From Oscillospiraceae bacterium Marseille-Q3528 (GTDB lineage: Bacteria; Bacillota; Clostridia; Lachnospirales; Lachnospiraceae), in assembly GCA_018223385.1 (NCBI GenBank), contig JAGTTR010000015.1, positions 41,809-105,808 of the forward strand: DNA of 64,000 bases, read 5' to 3'. Of the stretch, positions 15,947 through 24,278 are shown piece by piece. Made by a program: the position numbers and the translations under genes. Below the pieces are notes generated by a model that saw nothing but the letters and a program-made list of their open reading frames with translations, did not search any database and was not told where the DNA came from. Every line of letters starts with the position of its first letter. Positions within the stretch are counted from its first letter, which is position 1.

Positions 15947-16459
15947 ATGTTGAAAAAATATGACGGAAAGAAACAGGGATGGCTCCGGCAGGGTAAGGAA
16001 CTGGCGGTGTTTATCATCCTCATGTTTGTTGTGTTCCGGTTTATTATCGGGGTATCGCTGGTAAATGGCAGTTCCATGAACCCTTCGCTGAAAAATGGAG
16101 ACGTGGTGGTGTATACGCGCATTGTTCCAAACTATGAGAGCGGCGATATCGTGTGCATCCGCATGCCGTCGGGGGAATATTATATCAAACGCGTGATCGG
16201 GCTGGCGGGGGACACGGTGGAGATCCGAGACGGATCGGTGTATGTAAATAGCACTGTCCGGGAAGAAAACTATGCCCAGGGGAGGACAGAAACACAAGGG
16301 GATTCCATCAAATATCCCTACGAGGTCAAAGCTGACCGGGTATTTGTGCTGGGGGACAACCGGGAGGAATCCATGGACTCCCGCACCTTCGGCGCGGTGG
16401 CAAGATCCCAGATCAGAGGAAAGGTGCTCTTTTCTTTTTCTTTACCGGGGCATAAATGA
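15947..16459 (+). CDS. lepB: Signal peptidase I
   Basis: 170 residues from the ATG at 15947; TTG at 15935 is an alternative, while the ATG at 15905 probably precedes the transcript start. A single N-terminal span (ELAVFIILMFVVFRFIIG) anchors the enzyme outside the membrane, where it cleaves signal peptides of exported proteins. The catalytic Ser is in NGSSMNPSL and the general base Lys in YYIKRVIGLAGD, with the conserved VLGDNREESMDSRTFG box near the end. The length matches the short Gram-positive type. It lies just after the giant surface protein operon but appears to have its own promoter. Confidence 0.9.
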   Translation: MLKKYDGKKQGWLRQGKELAVFIILMFVVFRFIIGVSLVNGSSMNPSLKNGDVVVYTRIVPNYESGDIVCIRMPSGEYYIKRVIGLAGDTVEIRDGSVYVNSTVREENYAQGRTETQGDSIKYPYEVKADRVFVLGDNREESMDSRTFGAVARSQIRGKVLFSFSLPGHK

Positions 16460-16550
16460 GTCATCTGCGTGTGTGACGAACGATGCGTGAGCTCTGGATA
16501 ATCGGGTTAGTAGTGAGGCGCACGGATCATGCGATATGGATAAAGGGAGT

Positions 16551-16580
16551 GATCGTCGGAATATTCCGGCGATCGTTTCT
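16551..16580 (+). terminator. Terminator after lepB
   Basis: GATCGTCGGAAT and ATTCCGGCGATC form a near-perfect palindrome followed by GTTTCTAT. It sits between lepB and spmB. Confidence 0.6.
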
Positions 16581-16618
16581 ATATAATGAAACAAACGCTT
16601 GTGCAATGCGGTGACTTC

Positions 16619-17149
16619 ATGCGGCTGCTCCATTTTCTGTCAGAATTTACGATACCACTCATCATTTTCTATATCGTGGGATACGGTTTGCTTCAGAAGA
16701 AAAATGTCTACGAATCGTTCATTTCCGGAGCCCGGGAGGGGATGGAGATCGTCGTGCGGATTTTGCCGACGCTCACCGGCCTCATGGTGGGCACAGGGGT
16801 GCTGCGTGCGTCCGGGCTGCTGGATTTTCTCGGAGACCATCTGGGGATGCTTCTGGAACGGGTGCAGGTGCCCGGTGCACTGGTGCCGCTGATCATTTTG
16901 CGCATGTTTTCCTCGTCTGCGGCCACCGGGCTGTGTCTGGATATTTTTCAGCAGTACGGGCCGGACTCCCAGATCGGTATGATCACTTCGATCATGATGG
17001 GATGCACCGAGACGATTTTCTATACGATGAGTGTCTATTTCATGACTGCAAAGGTAAAAAATACCCGGTATACGCTGCCGGGAGCTCTGGCGGCCACTTT
17101 TGCAGGCATCGCGGCGAGTATTTTTCTGGCGGGGAAAATGACGGGATGA
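16619..17149 (+). CDS. spmB: Spore maturation protein B-like membrane protein
   Basis: 176 residues from the ATG at 16619 (another in-frame ATG at 16586 has no ribosome site). It is a hydrophobic protein with the nucleoside-recognition (Gate) fold. The segment MGCTETIFYTMSVYFMTAKV is characteristic of SpmB, and LPTLTGLMVGTGVLRASGLL near the start fits the same family. In Bacillus, SpmA and SpmB together are needed for proper dehydration of the spore core. No spmA is beside it here, which is unusual since the two are commonly adjacent. It could also act as an unrelated Gate-domain transporter. Confidence 0.75.
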   Translation: MRLLHFLSEFTIPLIIFYIVGYGLLQKKNVYESFISGAREGMEIVVRILPTLTGLMVGTGVLRASGLLDFLGDHLGMLLERVQVPGALVPLIILRMFSSSAATGLCLDIFQQYGPDSQIGMITSIMMGCTETIFYTMSVYFMTAKVKNTRYTLPGALAATFAGIAASIFLAGKMTG

Positions 17150-17267
17150 AAACAGAGCGGATGGAACCAGCGTAAATAGGAATGAAGAGGCGGTCAACGG
17201 AGCGGATGAGCAGTACGAACGGAAATCGGTAGGCTGTGAAATTTATGTAAAAGTTTCAGAAATTGCC

Positions 17268-17296
17268 TTGACAGCGCCGGAAAAACAGGATACAAT
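17268..17296 (+). promoter_or_regulatory. Promoter of the Mn2+ riboswitch / P-type ATPase transcript
   Basis: TTGACA (17268-17273) and TACAAT (17291-17296) with exactly 17 bases between, immediately upstream of the riboswitch. Confidence 0.8.
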
Positions 17297-17302
17297 CGGC
17301 TT

Positions 17303-17465
17303 ACATTTAGAGGGAGTAGTTTTGATACGTCATCCAACAGACGCGGCCTTGGAAGGTCTGGAGACGTATACCGGGATTTTTATATCGAAACGGGTACGAG
17401 ACTTTTCATGTGATTATTTGACAGGGAGTATGCAGATAATCACATGGAGGGTCTCTTTTTTTATA
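17303..17465 (+). ncRNA. yybP-ykoY Mn2+ riboswitch with terminator
   Basis: The two signature loops of the yybP-ykoY class are present: AGGGAGTAG at 17310-17318 and ACGAGACTTTT from 17396. Between them ATACGTC pairs with GACGTAT (P1 region helix). The expression platform is an intrinsic terminator: GAGAC and CATGTGATTAT pair with ATAATCACATG and GTCTC, followed by a T run at about 17454-17462. In this class Mn2+ docks the two loops and favours read-through, so the downstream gene is turned on by excess Mn2+. The position ahead of a P-type ATPase matches the known Lactococcus yoaB arrangement. Confidence 0.85.
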
Positions 17466-17494
17466 TGATTTACAAAACAAAAGGAGGAGCCAGG

Positions 17495-20101
17495 ATGAAA
17501 GAATGGTATCAGATGACGGAACAGGAGGTACTGGAACAGCTGCAGGCCCGGCCGGAGGGACTGACCGGCACACAGGCAGCGCAAAGGCTGGAAGAAGCGG
17601 GGGAAAATGTGCTGCAGGAAGCGAAGAAGAAATCCGCCCTGCGCATTTTTGCGGAGCAGTTTTGTGATCTGCTGGTGGTGATCCTGATCGTGGCAGCCGT
17701 GATTTCCATGTTTTCCGGCAACGCCGAGAGTACGGTGGTCATCCTTGCGGTGATCGTCATGAACGCTGTGCTGGGAACGGTGCAGCATCAGAAGGCAGAG
17801 AAATCGCTGGAAAGTCTGCGCGCGCTTTCTTCCCCCAGCGCCAAGGTGCTGCGGGATGGACAGAAGACAGAGATCGATGCACGGCTGGTTGTGCCGGGGG
17901 ATGTGCTGCTTCTGGAGGCCGGAGATCTGGTGGCCGCAGATGGCCGGGTGCTGCAGGGGTATTCTCTGCAGGTCAATGAAAGCTCCCTTACCGGGGAGTC
18001 TGCCAATGTGGATAAGCGGGAAGGAACGCTGGCGGGCGAGGTACCGCTGGCGGAGCGGACGAATCAGGTGTTCTCCGGCAGCCTGGTGACCTATGGCCGC
18101 GGTGTGGTGCTGGTGACCGGCACCGGTATGCAGACCGAGATCGGCAAGATCGCCAGCCTGATGAATGACACAAAGGAAAAGAAGACGCCGCTGCAGGTGA
18201 GCCTGGACGATTTCAGCAAGAAACTGGCGATGCTCATTATGATTGTCTGTGCTGTGGTGTTCCTGCTGAGCCTGTACCGCCGGATGCCTCTGCTGGATGC
18301 GCTGATGTTTGCTGTGGCGCTGGCAGTGGCGGCCATCCCGGAGGCGCTGGGCTCCATTGTTACCATTGTGCAGGCCATGGGAACCCAGAAGATGGCGAAG
18401 GAGCAGGCGATCATCAAGGATCTGAAAGCGGTGGAAAGTCTGGGCTGTGTGTCCGTGATCTGTTCAGATAAGACGGGAACGCTGACCCAGAACCGGATGA
18501 CCGTGCAGCAGGTGTATGTGGGCGGAGAGACGGTTGCTCCGGCAGCGCTGGATCTGCACAATCAGCTGCACCGGTATCTGCTTTATGATGCGATCCTGAC
18601 CAACGATTCGGCCATTGTGGATGGAAAAGGCATCGGAGATCCGACGGAATATGCCCTGCTGGAAATGGCAGAGCAGGCGGGCATTCAGGAAAAAGATATC
18701 CGGGAGCTGATGCCCCGGCTGGAGGAGCTGCCCTTTGATTCTGACCGGAAGCTGATGAGTACGAAATACGGGATCCACGGGGTACCGACGGTGCTGACCA
18801 AGGGGGCGGTGGACGTGCTGCTGTCCCGCTGTACCGGTATCCGGGAGGGTGCAGAGCCCATGTCTGTCCGTCCGGTGACGGAGGCGGACTGTCAGCGGAT
18901 CCTGGAGGAGAATCAGCGGTTTTCAGAGAATGGGCTGCGGGTGCTGGCCTTTGGTTATAAGGAAACCACGGTGGAAGAACGGTTGTGCACAGACAATGAG
19001 AAGGACTTTATTTTCCTGGGGCTGGTGGCAATGATGGATCCGCCCAGGGAGGAGTCGGCACAGGCTGTGGCAGAGGCCAGACGGGCAGGCATTCGTCCGG
19101 TGATGATCACCGGCGATCACAAGGTGACGGCCAGAGCCATTGCGCAGTCCATCGGCATTTATCAGGAGGGGGATATGGCGCTCACCGGCACGGAGCTGGA
19201 TGCACTGAGTGATCAGGAGCTGGGAGAACAAATCGACAAAATTTCCGTATATGCCCGGGTATCGCCGGAACATAAGATCCGGATCGTGGATGCCTGGCAG
19301 AGACACGGCAATGTGGTTGCCATGACCGGAGACGGTGTCAATGACGCGCCTGCATTGAAAAAAGCGGACATCGGCGTTGCCATGGGCATCACCGGAACTG
19401 AGGTGTCCAAGGATGCGGCGGCCATGATCCTGGCGGACGACAATTTTGCGACGATCATCAAGGCGGTAGCCAATGGCCGGTGCGTATATCGCAATATCCA
19501 GAATGCGGTACAGTTTCTGCTGTCCGGAAATATGGCCGGTATTTTCTGCGTATTATACACTTCCCTGGTGGGTCTTTCTGTGCCGTTTCAGCCGGTGCAT
19601 CTGCTGTTCATCAATCTGGTGACAGACTCCCTGCCGGCTCTGGCCATCGGCATGGAACCGGCAGAGGCGGATCTGCTGTCCCGACGGCCCCGGGATCCGA
19701 AACAGGGTATCCTGACGGGAAATTTCCTGCGGGCGGTATTGCTGCAGGGCGGACTGATCGCCATCTGCACGATGGCAGCATATCATATGGGATTACGGGC
19801 AGGCGGCGCGGCAGCGGCCAGCACCATGGCCTTCTCGACGCTGACTCTGGCCCGGCTGTTCCATGGATTCAACTGCAGAAGCAGCCATTCCCTGTTCCGT
19901 CTTGGCTTCCGGGGCAACCCGTACAGTCTGGGCGCTTTTGGCGCAGGTCTGCTGCTTCTGGGGCTGGTGCTGTTTGTTCCCGTACTGCAGAAGCTGTTTC
20001 TGGTGGTTATGCCCGGCGGGGTGTGTCTGTGGGGGATGCTCCTGCTGGCGGCTGCGCCCACGATCGTATTACAGGTAGGGCGGCTCATGCGGGGAAGATA
20101 A
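17495..20101 (+). CDS. P-type cation-transporting ATPase, probable Mn2+ exporter
   Basis: 868 residues from the ATG at 17495 with AGGAGG upstream. The order is typical: cation-ATPase N domain (about 5-70), spans 1-2, actuator domain with TGES (about 165), spans 3-4 with AAIPEAL (about 280), phosphorylation site CSDKTGTLTQN (Asp near 324), nucleotide-binding domain, hinge MTGDGVNDAPAL (about 610) and a C-terminal set of spans with NLVTDSLPALAIGMEPAE. By family it is P2-type, usually annotated as a Ca2+ pump; the PEAL instead of PEGL motif is common in clostridial members. The Mn2+ riboswitch upstream points to Mn2+ efflux. That assignment is inferred from regulation. Confidence 0.85.
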   Translation: MKEWYQMTEQEVLEQLQARPEGLTGTQAAQRLEEAGENVLQEAKKKSALRIFAEQFCDLLVVILIVAAVISMFSGNAESTVVILAVIVMNAVLGTVQHQKAEKSLESLRALSSPSAKVLRDGQKTEIDARLVVPGDVLLLEAGDLVAADGRVLQGYSLQVNESSLTGESANVDKREGTLAGEVPLAERTNQVFSGSLVTYGRGVVLVTGTGMQTEIGKIASLMNDTKEKKTPLQVSLDDFSKKLAMLIMIVCAVVFLLSLYRRMPLLDALMFAVALAVAAIPEALGSIVTIVQAMGTQKMAKEQAIIKDLKAVESLGCVSVICSDKTGTLTQNRMTVQQVYVGGETVAPAALDLHNQLHRYLLYDAILTNDSAIVDGKGIGDPTEYALLEMAEQAGIQEKDIRELMPRLEELPFDSDRKLMSTKYGIHGVPTVLTKGAVDVLLSRCTGIREGAEPMSVRPVTEADCQRILEENQRFSENGLRVLAFGYKETTVEERLCTDNEKDFIFLGLVAMMDPPREESAQAVAEARRAGIRPVMITGDHKVTARAIAQSIGIYQEGDMALTGTELDALSDQELGEQIDKISVYARVSPEHKIRIVDAWQRHGNVVAMTGDGVNDAPALKKADIGVAMGITGTEVSKDAAAMILADDNFATIIKAVANGRCVYRNIQNAVQFLLSGNMAGIFCVLYTSLVGLSVPFQPVHLLFINLVTDSLPALAIGMEPAEADLLSRRPRDPKQGILTGNFLRAVLLQGGLIAICTMAAYHMGLRAGGAAAASTMAFSTLTLARLFHGFNCRSSHSLFRLGFRGNPYSLGAFGAGLLLLGLVLFVPVLQKLFLVVMPGGVCLWGMLLLAAAPTIVLQVGRLMRGR

Positions 20102-20210
20102 TATATTGGGACATATAGTGAAAATGAGAAGCAATAGACACAATGCATATGAATATAGAAAAACGGGAAGGATGTGAGGGAAGGTCGAAGGATATCAAGG
20201 ATTGGAAATC

Positions 20211-20720
20211 ATGGAAGTACTGCGGGCAACAGGAGTGATGGGGGTACTTATATTTCTGTTTCTTGCCGCCTGGATGGATGCCCGCACAACGCGGATTCCC
20301 AACGGGCTGCTGCTGGCGGGCATCCTGTTTGTATTATTCTTTGTTGGGATGATGGAACAAAATTCCGGTTTGCCGGAGACTGTGGTGGGGTGTGCGGCAA
20401 CGGGAGAAGCGCACCCGGCATATGTGTATTTTGTTCGGCAACGCCTGCTGGGGCTTGTGGGCGTCAGCGGGCTTCTGCTGTGCCTGACACTGTTTCGACC
20501 CGGGGCCTTTGGTGGCGGGGATGTGAAGCTGACGGCGCTGACCGGTTTTTTGCTGGGATGGAGACTGAGCTGGTATGCATTTGCCGTCAGTATATTTTCT
20601 GCGGGGGTGTATGTGCTGTGGAAGCTGCTGCGAAAAGAAGTGGACAGAAGCAGCCAGATCCCGTTCGGGCCGTTTCTCTGCCTGGGAACGGCAGGGGTAT
20701 TGGTATTTCTTTATCTTTAA
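20211..20720 (+). CDS. Prepilin peptidase (type IV, A24 family)
   Basis: 169 residues from ATG 20211 with AAGGA upstream (a TTG three codons earlier is possible). It is an integral membrane aspartic protease. The two catalytic Asp residues lie in AAWMDARTTRIPN and in FGGGDVKLTAL, which matches the GxGDxK box. The N-terminal cysteine/methylase domain of the long form is missing, as in many small clostridial members. It would process pilin-like proteins such as those encoded at 1-2506; the pilin genes and this peptidase are about 18 kb apart. Confidence 0.85.
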   Translation: MEVLRATGVMGVLIFLFLAAWMDARTTRIPNGLLLAGILFVLFFVGMMEQNSGLPETVVGCAATGEAHPAYVYFVRQRLLGLVGVSGLLLCLTLFRPGAFGGGDVKLTALTGFLLGWRLSWYAFAVSIFSAGVYVLWKLLRKEVDRSSQIPFGPFLCLGTAGVLVFLYL

Positions 20721-20767
20721 AAAAAGAGGATATCTCAAAGCCATGATGTGAAAACCAAGCTTTGAGA
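20718..20767 (-). terminator. Terminator of the PH-like membrane protein gene
   Basis: On the minus strand TCTCAAAGC pairs with GCTTTGAGA and is followed, after TATCCTC, by a run of T. It lies just past the convergent end of the prepilin peptidase gene. Confidence 0.65.
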
Positions 20768-20865
20768 CACCCTCCTGAGGGGCGTTGTTATAAAATTGTC
20801 CTCTGTTTTTGGTTTGTGCGGGAATCCAGGGAAGAATTCCCGCGCGGTATATAGAGGATGTAGAG

Positions 20866-21441
20866 TTATACCAATGGAAACGGGGTGAACTGTCGCAAAA
20901 GCTCCGATGTGTTCCGAAGTCCGTAGAAAACAAGTCCTGTGATCTTATTCTGATCAGTCGTGTCCCCGTGGATGCCGGTAACAGTATTTGCCCGGCTCAT
21001 ATAAGCATTTGTCTTGCACGCATCGCCGATATAGAGAATCTCATTGCCATCCGGCAGAACCTCCAGCCGATAGGGCGTTGCCGGAGTGATCAGCATGGAT
21101 CGGATCTCCCGGGGCGTCTGGCTGATGGCCCGATAGTTGGTAAAAATATACACCATATGTTTCTCGATGATATTTTTATCTATAATGGAATGGATGCACA
21201 GGCTTAAGGGTGTCAGGATCACAAGCATCAGACAAAGGACAAACTGTAATGCATGCACCCGCATCTGCTGTGCGAAAGGGATAAATACAAAAGCAAAGAA
21301 TGTCAGCAGGGAGAGGCAGGCCGTCCACAGCAATGGCAATGACCGGGAATAAGGAGGCGCAAGCAGCCGGAAGGGCTCGCTTCGTCCTTTCCATAAAATC
21401 TTCTCTCCGTCCAGCAAATTCTCACTCAGGTATCTGTCCAT
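20866..21441 (-). CDS. Membrane protein with bacterial PH-like N-terminus
   Basis: 191 residues. The opening LLDGEKILWKGRSEPFRLL resembles the start of bacterial PH (bPH) domain proteins, which often begin with E-x-I/V-L-W-x-G/A-R/K-x. Two membrane spans follow at about 34-54 and 63-84, then about 105 cytoplasmic residues with YIFTNYRAISQTPREIRSM, where bPH domains carry a similar 'T-N-x-R' strand. No function is known for such proteins. The gene is single, between a terminator at 20718-20767 and an untranscribed-looking gap. Confidence 0.45.
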   Translation of the reverse strand: MDRYLSENLLDGEKILWKGRSEPFRLLAPPYSRSLPLLWTACLSLLTFFAFVFIPFAQQMRVHALQFVLCLMLVILTPLSLCIHSIIDKNIIEKHMVYIFTNYRAISQTPREIRSMLITPATPYRLEVLPDGNEILYIGDACKTNAYMSRANTVTGIHGDTTDQNKITGLVFYGLRNTSELLRQFTPFPLV

Positions 21442-21576
21442 GTATCATCCCATTCCTAAAAGGTGATAAATCTCTTTCGACACTGACAGTATAACGCACT
21501 TTCTGATAAAGATAGTGTTAAAAGAAAAGACACCGGCGTAAAGAAACTGTTAATCTTTGGCAGAACACCCGGCGGA

Positions 21577-22275
21577 TCAGTCCACCAGCATACGGTAGCC
21601 AATGCCCAGCTCTGTCAGGATATACTGAGGTTCTGCGGGATTTTCCTTCAGCTTTCTCCGGATATTTGCCATATTTACCCGGAGGATCTGATTGTCGGAA
21701 GAACTGTACGGCCCCCAGATATTTTTCATAATGAAATCATAGGTGAGTACTTTTCCGGCGTGTTTGCCCAGCAGTGCCAGACATTTGAATTCATTCTGGG
21801 TAAAGTGGATCTCTTCTTCCCCTTTGGTTATCGTATGACGGGCAATGTCAATGGTCAGATCTTTTACATGGATGATGTTGGATTCAGAGGAAGCATCTGC
21901 GGCGGAAGCGGAGCGGCGGAGGGCAGTGCGCACCCGGGCCATCAGCTCAGAGATCCCAAAGGGTTTGGTGATATAGTCATCAGCTCCCATATCCAGTGCG
22001 GATACTTTTTCGGATTCTTTGTCCCTGGCAGAGACGATGAGTACAGGCGTTGCATTCCATTGCCGGAATTCCTGCAGCAGGGTAAGACCGTCTGCATCCG
22101 GAAGTCCCAGATCCAGCAGAACAAGATCCGGACACTGGGAAAGGAATGCGGTCCGGGCATTTTTGCCGTTTTCTGCAAGAATGGTCTTGTAGCCGTTGGT
22201 GGTCAGTGCATTGTGGATAAAGTTGCGTATGCCTTTTTCATCCTCTATGACCAAAATGGTTTTTTCATTATTCAT
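21577..22275 (-). CDS. OmpR/KdpE-type response regulator
   Basis: 232 residues. Receiver domain (about 6-120): acidic pocket VIEDEK, phospho-acceptor Asp in VLLDLGLP, Thr/Ser in LIVSARD, Lys in YITKPFG. Winged-helix DNA-binding domain (about 135-230) with FTQNEFKCLALLGKHAGKV and NQILRVNMANIRRKLKENP. The receiver and DNA-binding parts resemble KdpE. It overlaps the upstream kinase gene by 8 bases. No kdpFABC potassium-pump genes lie in the window. Confidence 0.88.
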   Translation of the reverse strand: MNNEKTILVIEDEKGIRNFIHNALTTNGYKTILAENGKNARTAFLSQCPDLVLLDLGLPDADGLTLLQEFRQWNATPVLIVSARDKESEKVSALDMGADDYITKPFGISELMARVRTALRRSASAADASSESNIIHVKDLTIDIARHTITKGEEEIHFTQNEFKCLALLGKHAGKVLTYDFIMKNIWGPYSSSDNQILRVNMANIRRKLKENPAEPQYILTELGIGYRMLVD

Positions 22276-23374
22276 CTTGTGTTACCTCCTCCATTGGAAG
22301 TCCGAAGCGGAAAATAGCGCCGCCACCCGGACGATTCTCTTTTTCAAAAAAGCCCTTGTGGGCCTTTACAATACTTTCGCAGACAGGAAGGCCGATGCCC
22401 AGTCCCTTGGAAGAATCACTGGAAGGCTCAGCGCTGTCGTTTTCGCTGTCATCCAGGCCACGGCCATGGTCGCTGACCTCGATGACGGCGAAGTCATCTT
22501 TTGCATAAGAAGCAATCTGAATATGTTCGGTATCTCCGGAGTGCCGGATCGCATTTTCCAGAAGATTGATAATTACCTGTTTGATCAGGGTGGAATCCAT
22601 GGGTGCCATGAGAATGTCCTGTGGCAGTTCTACATGGATCCTGGTGTTCGGAAACCGTTTCCTGGTTTTGATAACCGCATCGGAAACCACATCTTCCACA
22701 ACTTCATTTTGTGTTTTCAGCGTTGTCTCACCGGGTTGAAATTTCGTGATAGACAAAAGATTTTCCACCATGCCGATGAGCCATTCGGAGTCATCCCGGA
22801 TATCAGTAAGCAGCTTGCGAACTTCGGATTTCTCCATGGTGCTGCCACCTTCCAGAATCAGTGTCGTAGAGCCGATGATGGTTGTCAGAGGGGTACGCAG
22901 GTCATGGGAAATGGCCCGCAGCAGGTTGCCCCGCATTTTTTCTTTCTCTGCCTCAAGCTGTACCTTTGTGCGCTCATCATTCAGCTGCCGGTTCATCAGA
23001 TACAGCTCCCGGGTGTGCTGTTCCCGGCGGATGGCATCCTGCGCCTGCCGCTTGATCTGGGAGGTCATCGTGCTGGTGACGATGGAAACGATCAGCATGC
23101 TGATGAAAGCGACCGTATAGCCGGGCATGGTCATGTTGAATTTCGCATAAGGATACATGAAATAATAATTGATGCAGAAAGCGCTGAATATGGAGGCGGA
23201 GATACCCCACAGATAGCCGTCCGTTGCCCGGGAAATGATGAGCACGGCCAATGCATAAATCAGCGCCGAGTTGTTTTCAACGCCTGTATAGCCCAGCAGA
23301 ATGTCACTGATCTTGTATGCTGCGGCCAGAATAAAAAGTGTTTTAAACAAATCTGAAATACGTGATTTTTCCAT
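22268..23374 (-). CDS. KdpD-like sensor histidine kinase lacking the cytoplasmic sensor module
   Basis: 368 residues. Four closely spaced spans (about 10-105) match the DUF4118 membrane domain of KdpD. A short coiled region follows, then HisKA with phospho-acceptor His in RAISHDLRTPLTTIIG and HATPase_c with N-box LLENAIRHSG, G-boxes SDHGRGL and KGLGIGLPVCESIV. KdpD of E. coli is about 890 residues and starts with an N-terminal KdpD/Usp module; that part is absent here. K+ sensing therefore cannot be assumed. The adjacent response regulator is the partner. Alpha element H lies in its upstream region, on the other strand. Confidence 0.85.
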   Translation of the reverse strand: MEKSRISDLFKTLFILAAAYKISDILLGYTGVENNSALIYALAVLIISRATDGYLWGISASIFSAFCINYYFMYPYAKFNMTMPGYTVAFISMLIVSIVTSTMTSQIKRQAQDAIRREQHTRELYLMNRQLNDERTKVQLEAEKEKMRGNLLRAISHDLRTPLTTIIGSTTLILEGGSTMEKSEVRKLLTDIRDDSEWLIGMVENLLSITKFQPGETTLKTQNEVVEDVVSDAVIKTRKRFPNTRIHVELPQDILMAPMDSTLIKQVIINLLENAIRHSGDTEHIQIASYAKDDFAVIEVSDHGRGLDDSENDSAEPSSDSSKGLGIGLPVCESIVKAHKGFFEKENRPGGGAIFRFGLPMEEVTQDE

Positions 23375-23428
23375 AGAGAAACCTCCTCTATTTTTATTAT
23401 ATTATAAATGAAGATAAAGAAAGTGTTA

Positions 23429-23606
23429 AGATTCGTATGAAAGCATTGTCAAGCGCCCAGGCGGGATGCGTGCTTGCACGTAAGCCCGTCTGGGCATTTG
23501 ACAATCAAGCCGGAATGAGCAAGTAAGGCGATAGCCTGGATTGCGAATTTTGGCGGCAGATGCGGAAGCGCTGAAGGCGCGAAGCAGCTGGCTTTCATAC
23601 GAATCT
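23429..23606 (+). ncRNA. Alpha structured element, copy H
   Basis: P0 is the longest of the four copies: AGATTCGTATGAAAGC (23429-23444) with its exact complement at 23591-23606. Domain 1 pairs ATTGTCAA with TTGACAAT, GCCCAG with CTGGGC, CGGG with CCCG, and ends in CGTGC-TT-GCACG. Domain 2 has ATGAGCAAGTAAG, a GGC-GATA-GCC hairpin, then GATTGCGAAT. Domain 3 has GGAAGCGC-TGAAG-GCGCGAAGCA. It lies in the divergent gap between the sensor kinase and cdd. Confidence 0.75.
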
Positions 23607-23760
23607 GTCTGCATAAAAGCATGGACGGAGCGCCGGATATGAGCAGAAATGAGCTGCGAAGCGGCGGAGAGCATCGAAGATGCGGTTCTGCGAATGCGCG
23701 ACTGAATTTTACGTATGGCGAGCTGGCTTTCATACAAAGCTGGGCATGTGTAGCTGGCTT
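23607..23760 (+). repeat. Structured intergenic stretch beside alpha element H
   Basis: This part carries another domain-2-like piece: ATATGAGCAGAA ... TTCTGCGAAT, with a CATC-GAA-GATG hairpin inside. It ends with GCTGGCTTTCATAC, repeating the right arm of the P0 stem of copy H. It could be a decayed or rearranged second alpha copy. No open reading frame is convincing here. Confidence 0.4.
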
Positions 23761-23864
23761 TCCTGTTGCGGCTGGTTTGGATTTATGGTAAGATAAAAAC
23801 AGACAATTTTATAAGAAAAAAGATTTTTTTCTGAAAATAATATAAGAAAAAGGGGAGACAGCTG

Positions 23865-24278
23865 ATGGAGAAACAGCAACTGATCAGAGAGGCTATCGCC
23901 GCACGAAAGAGATCCTATTCGCCGTATTCGCACTTCCAGGTGGGCGCGGCGCTGCTGGGAAGATCCGGGAAAGTATACACGGGATGCAACATTGAAAATG
24001 CGGCCTACACACCGACGAACTGTGCGGAGCGGACTGCTTTTTTCAAGGCGATATCAGAAGGGGAGAAGGAATTCGAGATGATCGCCATTGTGGGCGGCCC
24101 GGCGAAGAGTGCCAGGACGGATTACTGCCCGCCCTGCGGCGTGTGCCGACAGGTGATGGCGGAGTTCTGTGACCCGAAGGCATTTCGGGTGCTGATGGCA
24201 AGGACGGAGACGGATTATCGGGAATGCAGTCTGGAAGAGGTACTCCCGTTTGGATTTACGAAGGAGGAATTGCAATGA
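23865..24278 (+). CDS. cdd: Cytidine deaminase
   Basis: 137 residues, typical for the homotetrameric form. It converts cytidine and deoxycytidine to uridine and deoxyuridine in pyrimidine salvage. The zinc site is complete: TNCAERTAFF carries the first Cys and the catalytic Glu, and CPPCGVCRQVM the other two Cys; FQVGAALLG and GCNIENAAY bind the nucleoside. GGGGAGACAG precedes the ATG. The stop codon overlaps the next start by 4 bases, so the two salvage enzymes are made together. Confidence 0.95.
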   Translation: MEKQQLIREAIAARKRSYSPYSHFQVGAALLGRSGKVYTGCNIENAAYTPTNCAERTAFFKAISEGEKEFEMIAIVGGPAKSARTDYCPPCGVCRQVMAEFCDPKAFRVLMARTETDYRECSLEEVLPFGFTKEELQ

